The notes beneath the pieces were generated by a model that made no database searches, was not told where the DNA came from, and saw only the letters and a list, made by a program, of their open reading frames with translations. Source: Methanogenium sp. (GTDB lineage Archaea; Halobacteriota; Methanomicrobia; Methanomicrobiales; Methanomicrobiaceae). Taken from it: 41,545 nucleotides of DNA. The stretch is taken from contig JAUVCV010000020.1 of NCBI GenBank assembly GCA_030595665.1, positions 1 through 41,545 on the forward strand, given 5' to 3'. Shown one piece after another: positions 1 through 8,756 of this stretch (position 1 is its first letter; each line of letters begins with the position of its first letter). The position numbers were made by a program, and so were the translations under genes.

Positions 1-75
1 TCCGTTTGAAGTCCAGAGATTATTCCCTGCAGCATCCGGAAAAATCCAGATGACCACAGAGCGTCATATTTCCAT

Positions 76-205
76 GATATCTTGTATGCCTGCAGAGCAA
101 ACGAAGGTCATTCAGACCCCGAATACGTGCGACATTCGACCTAACAACATGGGACCTCCGAAGATATAAACCCTCGCATTTCCATTTGAAATCAGGCACC
201 AAACC
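76..205 (-). repeat. Copy A of a degenerate ~174-bp tandem repeat (possible sRNA unit)
   Basis: No convincing protein is seen in 1-600. Copy A shares two blocks with copy B (256-373): an exact 15-mer, gacattcgacctaac, at 131-145 and 304-318, and a 17-of-21 match at 88-108 and 262-282. Both pairs have an offset of 173-174 bp. Read on the minus strand, a TATA-like box (TTTATATC, 170-163) lies about 22 nt before the conserved 15-mer, which is the usual distance from an archaeal TATA box to a transcription start. The sequence between the two blocks differs between copies but can fold in each; here GGTC-TGAAT-GACC forms a small hairpin. Seen: the repeat and the spacing. Inferred: a small RNA family. 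It could equally be a decayed mobile repeat. Confidence 0.5.
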
Positions 206-255
206 CCTATTGTCCCTAACAAAATGTCAGAAGATAACAGAAATTCAATTACGAA

Positions 256-373
256 GATATTGCCTGCGTTGCAAACAAAGGTTGTTTCGCCCTGTTTGCC
301 CCAGACATTCGACCTAACTAAGTGGTGACTTCACAACTATATATCTATTCATTTGATTTTCAAACCACACCAG
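256..373 (-). repeat. Copy B of the ~174-bp tandem repeat (possible sRNA unit)
   Basis: Second copy of the unit described at 76-205. The minus-strand TATA-like box is at 347-337 (tatata core), 24 nt before the shared 15-mer at 318-304. The block at 262-282 includes GCAAAC, which can pair with an upstream GTTTGC complement on the minus strand (GCAAAC...GTTTGC hairpin with a 17-nt loop). The remaining 374-600 is AT-rich, and I see nothing coding in it. Confidence 0.5.
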
Positions 374-554
374 ATGGATCAAAGAAATAAAAAAACAGTT
401 GTTTGCATTAAATAAAGGGATAATTACGGCATATCACAGGGATTCATTGAGATATATCAGACATCCATACCCAATTTATTTTACATTTCTTCTTTTTCCA
501 ACCCAAAAACGGAAAATAAAATATACCCATCATTTTGTCCACAATTCCTTGGAA

Positions 555-570
555 AAATCAAAAAAGAACC
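555..570 (-). terminator. Possible U-tract terminator after scpA
   Basis: On the minus strand the DNA 35-50 nt past the scpA stop contains TTCTTTTTTGATTTTTCC. Archaeal RNA polymerase can stop at oligo-T runs without a strong hairpin. No stable stem precedes it, so this is a weak call. Confidence 0.35.
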
Positions 571-603
571 GTATCTGACAGGATTACATAAAATACGCAG
601 GCA

Positions 604-1326
604 TTATTCCGTAAATGCATCTGCGCGCCATTTTTCAACATAAATATCCCCAAAAAATTCTTCCTGCCATATAATCAGTTTACCTTCAAGCATCAGGAAT
701 AACAAAGAAAGATAGACCCCGAGACAATCCATATTCATTGCAGAACTCAGAGAAGAAAGCGTAATTAACTCACTCTTGGCACTCAGATCCTCAAAACAGG
801 AATACACAGAGTCTGCCATCTCCTGAAAATCTTCCTCATGCGCAACAGAAACGATGTCAGCAACATCAAAGACCACATCCGGAAACGCACGCTTTTTCCT
901 CGTACGCCTGCGTTCCATTTTTTCAGCTGTTTTCAGTTCCTTTATCAGCTCATATAATGTAACCGGACTTTTCCGTTTTCCCTTTCTGCCAATTCTTCGT
1001 TGAATCTCTCGTTCAAGCCTTGCTATTGGTTCTGAACCATCATCAAATGAAAAATCCCGGTCATAATCAAAATCATCCGACAAATCCAACGGGTCTTCAA
1101 TAAAATCAGATTCATCCTCTTCAGACTCTTCAAGATACTCTGATTTCATTCTCAGAAGAAAAGATGCAAAAAATAATGTTCTGCCGGAAATCCTGAGATC
1201 CAGGGTCTTCATCCGTTCAAGTTCACCCAGAAACCGATCTGTTACTTCGACGATATCGATATTCCACGGATCAATTTCTCCGGACTCTGCCATTGATACA
1301 AGTATTTCAACCGGTTCCTCATGCAT
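604..1326 (-). CDS. scpA: Segregation and condensation protein A (kleisin ScpA)
   Basis: A 240-residue protein matching the ScpA family in length and architecture. The N-terminal helix pattern (EPVEILVSMAESGEIDPWNID, then VTDRFLGELERM) is the kleisin SMC-neck binding region. An acidic linker lies near residues 68-95. The C-terminal part, about residues 160-235, looks like the winged helix that contacts the SMC head. By family, ScpA closes the SMC ring and supports chromosome compaction and segregation. The ATG overlaps the smc stop by 8 bp, so translation is probably coupled to smc. No scpB is visible in the window. Confidence 0.9.
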   Translation of the reverse strand: MHEEPVEILVSMAESGEIDPWNIDIVEVTDRFLGELERMKTLDLRISGRTLFFASFLLRMKSEYLEESEEDESDFIEDPLDLSDDFDYDRDFSFDDGSEPIARLEREIQRRIGRKGKRKSPVTLYELIKELKTAEKMERRRTRKKRAFPDVVFDVADIVSVAHEEDFQEMADSVYSCFEDLSAKSELITLSSLSSAMNMDCLGVYLSLLFLMLEGKLIIWQEEFFGDIYVEKWRADAFTE

Positions 1327-4300
1327 TGTTTTTTACACCGGTAACATAGGTTGATTTGTCCGGACGGGCAGTCACGCCAATAATTTGATCTGCTCGTTCA
1401 ATTGTTGGTTTTCGAAGAGAGACACATATTGATTGCACACCAGTTGATAATTCCTGAATCATTGTGGATACCCGTTCCACATTAGAACCATCCAGCATCA
1501 TATCAATTTCATCCAGTGCATAGAATGGAGCCGGCATGTACTGCTGAATAGAAAATATGAACGAAAGGGTTGTAAGTGATTTCTCCCCCCCGGATAGTGA
1601 ATTTAAGAGGTGAACCTTTTTGCCCTGCGGCTGGACAGCAAATGTCATCCCTCCGGCAAACGGATCGTCTTCATTATCTAGGACAAGCTGACCTGAGCCG
1701 CGTGTCAACTCTGCAAAAATTCTCCTGAAATTCGTATCAATTACCGTATATGCCTCCATAAACGCATCATACTTCATCTTTCCATAATATTCGATACGTT
1801 CTATCAGAAGAGTTCGTTCATTTGAAAGAACCTCTTTTTTTTCCGTTCTTTCATGGACACGTTTACTGACACGATCATATTCTTCAATTGCGAGCATATT
1901 GACCGCACCAATTCTCTTAATAGCTCTTTGGGCAGAATCAATGTCCTTTTCAATCTCCGGAAGGGTCATCTCAGTCTGCCGATCACCAACCTCCTCTTTC
2001 AGACTCTTAATCTCTTCAATGACGACAATCTTTCGTTCATTCAGAGATGAAATCTGTAATCGTATTTTTTCAATATCTGCATCAATCTCAAAAATCCGGC
2101 GTTCCACAGTATGAAGAGCATCTGTCAGTTCGTCATGCTCTTTTTGAAGCCCGCTTATTTTATCCGAAAAAGACTGTTTCCGCTCTTCAAGCAAACCAAT
2201 CTCATCTGTTTTCTCGCCAACACTAAGATTTGCTCCGGCCACTTCATCATCAATAGATTTATTCCGCGCTTCTATCGTCTCACGCTGTCCGGTAAATTCT
2301 TCCAGGCGATTTCTGAAATGCTGACGTTCCAGTTGTTTATCATGGATGTCAGCTTCCTTATTTTTCAGGCGCCGATCAATATCAGAACATTCACGTGAAA
2401 GACGCTCGCGGTCCTCTGACAAAGCAGGAATATTAGTGGTATTCAGACGGGCTTTTAATTCCTCGATATCACTTACCACCCGGGAAATCTTAGCATTCTT
2501 CCCATCTATTTCTGTCTCGACATCTGCCAGGGTACGGCCGCCATATTTTGATTCCTCTAATGAATCCTGCTGAGATTTATCAATACCGTCCAGTTCATCA
2601 GCGAGCGCTGCTACCCGGTTCCTGTATTCATCATACAACATCTGATAACGGGCACACTCAGCTTCAGCAGTACTGCGTTCACGCCGTGCAGACTCAGCTT
2701 CAGCAGCATATCTGGCAACAGCTGATTCAAGGTCACTATATTCTGAATGCAGACTAATAAGCTCTGCTTCAAGTCTCTGAAGTTCCTCACCAACCGCAAC
2801 ACCAAAGCCTCCCGCCCGTTGCTTCCGTGACCCACCGGTCATAGCGCCCCCTTTCTCCAGGAGTTCACCCTCGAGAGTAACCATCCGGGAAGATCCAATC
2901 ATCCGCCGTGCATTTTCAAGATGGTCAACAACCACGGTATCGGAAAATACCTGCCTGAATACCGGCTCAAACAATGGGTCAAAATCCAGAAGGTTCTCAG
3001 CATAATCAATAACAGCAGCAGACGTTCCCTTCAGTGGTGGCAATGGACGATACTTCAGCTTATTAAGGGGCAGAAATGTCATCCTGCCTAACCGATTATT
3101 TTTAAGATAGGCAATTGCCGATGATGCAACGGCATCTGTTTCCACAACAACATGATTCAAACGCCCACCAGCAGCGATGTCAAGTGCTGTGGCATACTCA
3201 GGAGGTGCCTTTCCAAGCTGTGCAACAGTACCATACATCCCATCCATCCCGAGAATAGCGTCAAGAGCACGGCTGCCTGCTCCACCGGCAGCCTGTTGTT
3301 GTGCCTCCATACGCATCACTTCCCGTTCTTTTGTCTGAATATCTTTCCGCACTTTTTCCATAGCGGAACGATTTTTCATAAGAAAAGATTCGGTGCGTGC
3401 AATCCGTTCCTGAACCGCTGATTTCTGAGAATCGAGATTTTCAATCAACAATTTATATTGAGAACACTGCGTTTCCTTATCAGACTGTTCACTTTTAATC
3501 TGCTCGATTCTTCTGTTTAAGCGATAATTCTCAGAGGTACGGAAACGACTCCGTTCTATCATCCGGTCCCGTTCCCCGATGAGATCAGATCGTTCTTCCT
3601 TTAATTCAGCAACAGAATTTTGATACCCAAACAACTGATCACGGGCGCCGGACACCTCGTCACTCTCAGCAGAGAGAGTCTCTTCAATTTTCTTCAGTTC
3701 ATCCCTGAAACGGGACAGGTCCATACTGAGATTTGAGCGGTCAATTGAGAGAGCACGAATTTCATCAGAACGTTCTTTTATACTTGTTTCAGCCCGCTTT
3801 GTATTCGTATAAATCGACTGAAGCGATTCCATGTTCCCTTTTTTCTCAGTATTATTACGTTCAATGGATTCAGTCAATGAACGAATGGTTCCTTTTGCGG
3901 ACTCTATTTTTTCAAGGATTTCTAAATATTCGCTACCGGTTTTTCGATTGATCTCTTCAGATACGTCACGAATTTTCGTTTTTATTTCTTCGGCATCAAT
4001 GACAGCAGTTCCTTTCTTCTCTCCGGCCTGCCCTAAATCAACCTCATGACCACCAATAATGTCATTCAGAGAAACGAATTCACGCTTACGTTCATTCAGA
4101 AGAGCACAGGAACGACATTCCCTAAGCTCATCCATTTTCGTCTCTAATTCCCGATAACGGATTGCCTGTTCCCGCTCACCCTCAAGTTCACCAAGCCTGC
4201 GAATTAATTCATTCAGAAGAAGTTCTTCACGCTCAATTCTTTCACGGACAACTTCAAGTTCGCCAAGCGCCTGATCTTTTTTCTTATCAAACTCGGAAAC

Positions 4301-4765
4301 GCCGGCGATTTCATCAATAATTTTCCGCCGTTCATTGTCCGTCATCTCCGTAATCCGTGTGACGTCCCCCTGCATGACAACATTGTAACCTTCTGCTTTT
4401 ATGCCATATTTTGCCAGAAAATCAACAATTTCACCCTGTTTACAGAGCCTGTCGTTGAGATAATTATAACTGTAATATCCACGTGCAGTCTTTTTTATTC
4501 TTCTGCGGATGTTTGTGCCATCCGAAAACGTAATAGAGACTTCAGCGGTATTTTTACCCGTATTTACATTAAGAAGATCCGTCAGTTTTTCAGCCCGGAG
4601 TCCCCGTGCGCTTGACAGCGCAAGACAGAACAGAATACTGTCAATTATATTACTTTTCCCAGAACCATTTGGTCCTGATATGACAGTAAAACCCTCAAAA
4701 AAAGGGATCCGGGTCTTTCTCCCAAATGACTTGAAATTATCAATCTCAAGTTCAGTGATATACAA
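1319..4765 (-). CDS. smc: Chromosome segregation SMC ATPase
   Basis: A full-length SMC of 1148 residues. The Walker A motif GPNGSGKS is at residues 31-38. Two long heptad-rich coiled coils flank a globular hinge at about residues 500-640. The C-terminal half-ATPase has the signature LSGGEKSLTTLSF and the Walker B segment FYALDEIDMML. The start chosen is the TTG at 4765 (MYITELEIDNFKSFG). A GGGAG Shine-Dalgarno lies at 4778-4774, 8 nt upstream, and family members normally begin this way. An in-frame TTG at 4780 would add five residues but lie on top of that ribosome site. It is the second gene of a three-gene operon, directly after the repeat protein and overlapping scpA. The ring-shaped ATPase entraps DNA and is closed by ScpA. 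Confidence 0.96.
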   Translation of the reverse strand: MYITELEIDNFKSFGRKTRIPFFEGFTVISGPNGSGKSNIIDSILFCLALSSARGLRAEKLTDLLNVNTGKNTAEVSITFSDGTNIRRRIKKTARGYYSYNYLNDRLCKQGEIVDFLAKYGIKAEGYNVVMQGDVTRITEMTDNERRKIIDEIAGVSEFDKKKDQALGELEVVRERIEREELLLNELIRRLGELEGEREQAIRYRELETKMDELRECRSCALLNERKREFVSLNDIIGGHEVDLGQAGEKKGTAVIDAEEIKTKIRDVSEEINRKTGSEYLEILEKIESAKGTIRSLTESIERNNTEKKGNMESLQSIYTNTKRAETSIKERSDEIRALSIDRSNLSMDLSRFRDELKKIEETLSAESDEVSGARDQLFGYQNSVAELKEERSDLIGERDRMIERSRFRTSENYRLNRRIEQIKSEQSDKETQCSQYKLLIENLDSQKSAVQERIARTESFLMKNRSAMEKVRKDIQTKEREVMRMEAQQQAAGGAGSRALDAILGMDGMYGTVAQLGKAPPEYATALDIAAGGRLNHVVVETDAVASSAIAYLKNNRLGRMTFLPLNKLKYRPLPPLKGTSAAVIDYAENLLDFDPLFEPVFRQVFSDTVVVDHLENARRMIGSSRMVTLEGELLEKGGAMTGGSRKQRAGGFGVAVGEELQRLEAELISLHSEYSDLESAVARYAAEAESARRERSTAEAECARYQMLYDEYRNRVAALADELDGIDKSQQDSLEESKYGGRTLADVETEIDGKNAKISRVVSDIEELKARLNTTNIPALSEDRERLSRECSDIDRRLKNKEADIHDKQLERQHFRNRLEEFTGQRETIEARNKSIDDEVAGANLSVGEKTDEIGLLEERKQSFSDKISGLQKEHDELTDALHTVERRIFEIDADIEKIRLQISSLNERKIVVIEEIKSLKEEVGDRQTEMTLPEIEKDIDSAQRAIKRIGAVNMLAIEEYDRVSKRVHERTEKKEVLSNERTLLIERIEYYGKMKYDAFMEAYTVIDTNFRRIFAELTRGSGQLVLDNEDDPFAGGMTFAVQPQGKKVHLLNSLSGGEKSLTTLSFIFSIQQYMPAPFYALDEIDMMLDGSNVERVSTMIQELSTGVQSICVSLRKPTIERADQIIGVTARPDKSTYVTGVKNNA

Positions 4766-4780
4766 AGAGCAGACTCCCAA

Positions 4781-6487
4781 CTATTTCTTCTTTATTTCGA
4801 CAGTGTCATCTTCATCTGCATAGATGAGACGCTTCTTTTCTTCTTTGCCACGATATTCACGGGTTTCTTTTGGCTGATACACTTTTGCAGGACGGTTTCC
4901 GGCAACAATGAGATCATTATCGTTCTTTCGTGGCTCTTCTGCAAGTGTACCATCGGGCTGCATAATGGTTGCAGTGTCCAATTCCAATTCAGGTTCTACA
5001 GACAGAGTTTCAGGTCGGGGGGGCTGTTCTTGTGATTTAACCCTCCGCTTAGGTGAATGTCCCGTCCGTTCAGGTCGTTGTCCCACCCGCTCAGGTGAAT
5101 GTCCCGTCCGTTCAGGTCGTTGTCCCACTCGCTCAGGTGAATGTCCCGTTCGTTCAGGTCGTTGTCCCACCTTTTCGGGCGCAGGACGCGCGCGCCGAAT
5201 CTCAGGCCTCGGATTTAACTCTTCCTTCCCCTCAAGGACTTTTCCGAATTTTCTCACCTCAGCTTTCAGATCAAGAAGCTCTTCTGTCAGCCCCTTAACC
5301 ATCCCCTCCAGTTCAGTAACCCGTGTGTTCTGGGGCGCAACATGAGAATTAGAGACTGTCAGCCCCTTAACCATCCCTTCCAGTTCAGTAATTCTGTGGG
5401 TAATATCTTCACTGATCCGGGAATCATTACTGTCAGAATCATCTGCCAGCCTCTTAACCATCCCTTCCAGTTCAGTAACTCTGTGAGTGAATTCATCACT
5501 GATCCGGGAATCATTACTGTCAGAATCATCTGCCAGCCTCTTAACCATCCCTTCCAGTTCAGTAACCCTGTGGGTAAATTCATCACTGATTCGGGAATCA
5601 TTACTGTCAGAATCATCTGCCAGCCCCTTAATCATCCCTTCCAGTTCTGTAACCCTGTGGGAAAATTCATCGGTGATTCGGGAATCGATATGGTCAGAAT
5701 CATCTGCCAGTTTCTTAACGATTCCATCCAGTTCAGTAATCCTTTGGGTAATATCTTCACTGATCCGGGAATCGATACGGTCAGAATCATCTGCCAGTTT
5801 CTTAACGATTCCATCCAGTTCAGTAATCCTTTGGGTAATATATTCACCGATCCGGGAATCGATACGGTCAGAATCATCTGCCAGTTTCTTAACGATTCCA
5901 TCCAGTTCAGTAACCCTGTGGGTAAATTCATCACTGATCCGGGAATCATTACTGTCAGAATCATCTGCCAGCCCCTTAATCATCCCTTCCAGTTCTGTAA
6001 CCCTGTGGGAAAATTCATCGGTGATTCGGGAATCGATACGGTCAGAATTATCCTCCAGCCCCTTAATCATCCCTTCCAGTTCAGTAATCCTGTGGGAAAT
6101 ATCTTCACTGATCCGGGAATCATTACGGTCAGAATCATCTGCCAGTTTCTTAACCATCCCTCTCAGTTCAGTAACCCTGTGTGAAAAATCATCAGTGATT
6201 CGGGAATCATTACTGTCAGAATCGTCTGCCAGCCTCTTAACCATCCCTTCCAGTTCAGTAATACTGTGGGGAATATCTTCACTGATTCGGGAGTCCATCC
6301 TGCCAGAATCATCCGCCAGCCCCCTAACCATCCCTTCCAGTTCAGTAATCCTGTGGGAAAAATCTTCTGTGATTCCGGGATCCATCCTGCCAGAATCATC
6401 TTCATTTTCTCTGAGCATCTCAATCTCCCTGTCCTTCTCTTCAATAATATGCCTGAGCCGGTTTATTTCCCGTTGATTCTGCGCCAT
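4781..6487 (-). CDS. 29-residue-repeat helical protein upstream of smc
   Basis: Function not recognised. The 568 residues have four parts. Residues 1-29 are a short charged helix. Residues 30-377 are twelve consecutive 29-residue repeats, consensus roughly DDSDSNDSRISDEFTHRVTE then LEGMVKxLA. A partial repeat and heptad coil follow to about 430. Then come three 14-residue Arg/Pro-rich repeats (VGQRPERTGHSPER) and an acid/base-rich disordered tail ending in EIKKK. Hydrophobic spacing within the repeat fits a long helix. I place the start at the ATG at 6487 because GGGAG lies 8 nt before it, the same arrangement as smc; an upstream ATG at 6511 would bury that site. The stop is 15 nt from the smc start, so it is probably co-expressed with SMC-ScpA. 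A structural or DNA-organising role is inference from context only. No signal peptide or membrane segment is seen. Confidence 0.85.
   Translation of the reverse strand: MAQNQREINRLRHIIEEKDREIEMLRENEDDSGRMDPGITEDFSHRITELEGMVRGLADDSGRMDSRISEDIPHSITELEGMVKRLADDSDSNDSRITDDFSHRVTELRGMVKKLADDSDRNDSRISEDISHRITELEGMIKGLEDNSDRIDSRITDEFSHRVTELEGMIKGLADDSDSNDSRISDEFTHRVTELDGIVKKLADDSDRIDSRIGEYITQRITELDGIVKKLADDSDRIDSRISEDITQRITELDGIVKKLADDSDHIDSRITDEFSHRVTELEGMIKGLADDSDSNDSRISDEFTHRVTELEGMVKRLADDSDSNDSRISDEFTHRVTELEGMVKRLADDSDSNDSRISEDITHRITELEGMVKGLTVSNSHVAPQNTRVTELEGMVKGLTEELLDLKAEVRKFGKVLEGKEELNPRPEIRRARPAPEKVGQRPERTGHSPERVGQRPERTGHSPERVGQRPERTGHSPKRRVKSQEQPPRPETLSVEPELELDTATIMQPDGTLAEEPRKNDNDLIVAGNRPAKVYQPKETREYRGKEEKKRLIYADEDDTVEIKKK
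5052..5177. repeat. Three 42-bp direct repeats inside the smc-operon repeat gene
   Basis: Three near-identical 42-bp units (5052-5093, 5094-5135, 5136-5177) encode the basic, proline-rich 14-mers in the C-terminal part of the repeat protein. Unit boundaries match codons and no spacers vary, so this is an in-gene repeat and not a CRISPR array. Confidence 0.9.
5357..6400. repeat. Twelve 87-bp in-frame tandem repeats
   Basis: Twelve contiguous units of exactly 29 codons (residues 30-377). Neighbouring units are almost identical in the middle (units 7-8 and 10-11), while the first unit is the most diverged. That pattern suggests recent internal duplication. All units keep frame, so copy number can change without breaking the protein. 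Confidence 0.92.
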
Positions 6488-6500
6488 CTGACCATCTCCC

Positions 6501-6546
6501 AAGTGAATCATTTAACAGATACTCTAATTAAGTGAATCGTTTCACT
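6501..6546. promoter_or_regulatory. Repeated/palindromic motif between the smc operon and glyA
   Basis: The 13-mer aagtgaatcRttt occurs at 6501-6513 and 6530-6542. The second copy extends into the inverted repeat AGTGAA-tcgt-TTCACT (6531-6546). It sits between divergent operons, just upstream of the repeat-protein start. Such an arrangement is typical of an operator. No known regulator motif is recognised. Confidence 0.45.
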
Positions 6547-6647
6547 GATAATCCAATAATTCTTATGTTCTGTTATGTATGAAAGTGTTTCCGGGAAATA
6601 CGCCGGAAACGTGATGAATTCATGGTGAAAAACGACCATCGTAACAA

Positions 6648-6658
6648 CATATATACTC
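6648..6658 (+). promoter_or_regulatory. TATA box of the glyA operon
   Basis: acatatatact lies about 27 nt upstream of the ATG at 6682, the distance at which archaeal transcription starts. This implies a leaderless or near-leaderless glyA message and argues against the upstream in-frame ATG at 6622, which lies before the box. Confidence 0.6.
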
Positions 6659-6681
6659 TTTTCAGGTCAACGATTCTGCAT

Positions 6682-7929
6682 ATGTCTTATCTGGCCGAAT
6701 CTGATCCAGAAGTCTATGATATTATTGAAATGGAGCGTTCACGCCAGGTCAATGGCCTTGAACTGATCGCTTCAGAAAATGTAGTATCAAGGGCGGTTCT
6801 CGAAGCTGTCGGTTCTATCATGACCAACAAGTATGCCGAAGGGTATCCTGGCAAACGGTATTATGGGGGTTGTATGTATCACGACATGGTCGAAAACCTT
6901 GCGCGCGATCGTCTCTGTGAACTGTATGGCGCTGAACATGCAAATGTGCAGGCCGTTTCCGGAAGCCAGGCAAACCAGGCGGTTTACTTCGCATACATGA
7001 AGCACAATGATATGATGATGAGCCAGGACCTTGCACAGGGTGGCCATCTTTCACACGGATCACCTGTTAATATCACCGGAAAGTGGTATTCTGTCTCACA
7101 CTATGGTGTTGACAAAGAAACCGAAACCCTCGATTATGCCGTCATAGCTGAACAGGCACGCAAACAGAAACCAAAGATGATCGTCTGTGGCGCAAGCGCA
7201 TATCCACGCACCATCGACTTCAAGGCATTCAAAGAAATTGCTGAAGAAGTGGGCGCATACTGCATGGCAGACATTGCACACGTTGCAGGTCTGATTGCAG
7301 CAGGGGAACACCCCACATCAGTCGGGGTGACTGATTTCACAACAACAACGACCCATAAAACCCTTCGTGGCCCCCGTGGCGGCGCAATCATGTGCAATGA
7401 AGAGGATGCGAAGACCATTGACAAGTCGGTCTTCCCCGGAATGCAGGGCGGCCCCCTGATGCATGTGATCGCCGGAAAGGCAGTCTGTTTCAAAGAGGCA
7501 CTGAAACCGGAATTCAAAGACTATGCCAGGCAGATTGTGAAAAATTCACGGGCAATGGCAGAAGTTCTGATTGAAGACGGACTGGATCTTGTTTCCGGCG
7601 GAACCGATAACCACCTGATTCTTCTTGACCTGACAAATCTGGGCATTACCGGTCTCGAAGCAGAGAATGCACTTGGAGACGCAGGGATCACCGTTAATAA
7701 AAACACCATTCCACGCGAAACCCGCAGTCCGTTTGTGACAAGTGGTCTCCGGATAGGCACACCAGCCATTACATCCCGTGGCATGAAGGAAGACGAAATG
7801 AAGCAGATTGCCCACTTCATCACCCGCGTGCTGAAAGACAAGGACAATGTCCAGAAGAAGACCGAAGTGAAAGCAGAAGTGACTGCACTTGCTTCCGGCT
7901 ACCCCCTCTACCCTGATGCAGTATGTTAA
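6682..7929 (+). CDS. glyA: Serine hydroxymethyltransferase
   Basis: A 415-residue PLP enzyme of normal family length that interconverts serine and glycine and loads a one-carbon unit onto a tetrahydropterin. Visible hallmarks: [13 protein letters not shown] near the N-terminus, [12 protein letters not shown] (substrate and dimer contacts), [15 protein letters not shown] (PLP-binding aspartate and histidine), and [14 protein letters not shown] with the Schiff-base lysine. The start [11 protein letters not shown] is chosen because the TATA box at 6648-6658 lies just upstream. The 3' end overlaps folD by 7 bp. With folD next to it, the carbon probably flows from serine through methylene- and methenyl- to formyl-pterin. 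Whether the carrier is tetrahydrofolate or tetrahydromethanopterin cannot be read from the sequence. Confidence 0.96.
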   Translation: MSYLAESDPEVYDIIEMERSRQVNGLELIASENVVSRAVLEAVGSIMTNKYAEGYPGKRYYGGCMYHDMVENLARDRLCELYGAEHANVQAVSGSQANQAVYFAYMKHNDMMMSQDLAQGGHLSHGSPVNITGKWYSVSHYGVDKETETLDYAVIAEQARKQKPKMIVCGASAYPRTIDFKAFKEIAEEVGAYCMADIAHVAGLIAAGEHPTSVGVTDFTTTTTHKTLRGPRGGAIMCNEEDAKTIDKSVFPGMQGGPLMHVIAGKAVCFKEALKPEFKDYARQIVKNSRAMAEVLIEDGLDLVSGGTDNHLILLDLTNLGITGLEAENALGDAGITVNKNTIPRETRSPFVTSGLRIGTPAITSRGMKEDEMKQIAHFITRVLKDKDNVQKKTEVKAEVTALASGYPLYPDAVC

Positions 7930-8756
7930 TTGATGGAAAGAAAGTTTCACAGGACCGCCTTGAAGTTCTGAACCGTGAGATCCGGGAATCCGGACTCTCA
8001 CCCGGACTCGCAACGGTCATTGTCGGCGAGGACCCGGCATCACAGATGTATGTACGGATGAAACACAAGGCATGTGACAAAGTCGGCATCCGATCTGTTG
8101 GTGTTGTTTTAAACGACGATACAACGACAGAAGACGTGATTGCACATGTCAAATCGCTAAACGTTGATGCATCAGTAGATGGCATTCTCGTTCAGCTTCC
8201 ACTCCCCGGTCATATTGATACCGAAGCGGTCATTGAAGCAGTGTCTCCCAAAAAAGATGTTGATGGATTTCATCCGGAAAACATCGGAGCACTCTTCTCC
8301 GGACGCCCGGCATTCGTGCCATGCACGCCCGGCGGTATTATGACCCTGCTTGAGGAGTATAGTATTGAGGTAAAAGGACTCAATGCCGTCGTCATTGGCA
8401 GAAGCGTCGATGTCGGACGGCCAATGGCTGCCCTTCTCCTTAATGCCGATGCAACCGTGACCATCTGCCACTCCAGGACCAAAAATCTTGCAGAACAGGT
8501 AAAGAGAGCGGATCTTATTGTCAGTGCTATTGGCAGAGCTCACTTTATCACCAAAGAGATGGTCACTCCCGGAGCGGTGGTAATAGACGTTGGCATTAAC
8601 CAGGACGAAAATGGCAAACTCTGTGGCGATGTTGACTTTGACGCAGTGAGTCAGATTGCATCCGCAATTACCCCCGTTCCCGGAGGTGTTGGTCCGATGA
8701 CAATCGCAACTCTCATGGAAAACACGTTTAAAGCCGCGAAAAACCATTTATGCTAA
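7923..8756 (+). CDS. folD: Bifunctional methylene-THF dehydrogenase/methenyl-THF cyclohydrolase
   Basis: 277 residues, the usual FolD length. The catalytic Y-x-x-x-K is in [11 protein letters not shown], followed by [10 protein letters not shown] and the [14 protein letters not shown] segment. The Rossmann part has [14 protein letters not shown] and [10 protein letters not shown]. The C-terminal [18 protein letters not shown] is classical. It oxidises methylene-THF and hydrolyses the methenyl form to 10-formyl-THF, the donor for purine and formyl transfer reactions. Overlaps glyA by 7 bp and the DHPS gene by 7 bp. Its presence next to glyA suggests a true folate-type C1 branch beside the methanogenic H4MPT pathway (inference). 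Confidence 0.95.
   Translation: MLIDGKKVSQDRLEVLNREIRESGLSPGLATVIVGEDPASQMYVRMKHKACDKVGIRSVGVVLNDDTTTEDVIAHVKSLNVDASVDGILVQLPLPGHIDTEAVIEAVSPKKDVDGFHPENIGALFSGRPAFVPCTPGGIMTLLEEYSIEVKGLNAVVIGRSVDVGRPMAALLLNADATVTICHSRTKNLAEQVKRADLIVSAIGRAHFITKEMVTPGAVVIDVGINQDENGKLCGDVDFDAVSQIASAITPVPGGVGPMTIATLMENTFKAAKNHLC

Noticed and set aside
5052-5177. CRISPR-like array of 42-bp repeats
   Set aside because: Repeats abut with no unique spacers and stay in frame within a gene.
5342-6476. Long plus-strand ORFs across the 87-bp repeat region
   Set aside because: They are mirror frames of the repeat gene; a 29-codon period keeps every frame open or closed as a block. The minus frame has the ribosome site, the operon context and protein-like composition.
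6622-6681. 20-residue N-terminal extension of GlyA
   Set aside because: The TATA box lies inside it, so it would not be transcribed; the family starts near [11 protein letters not shown].
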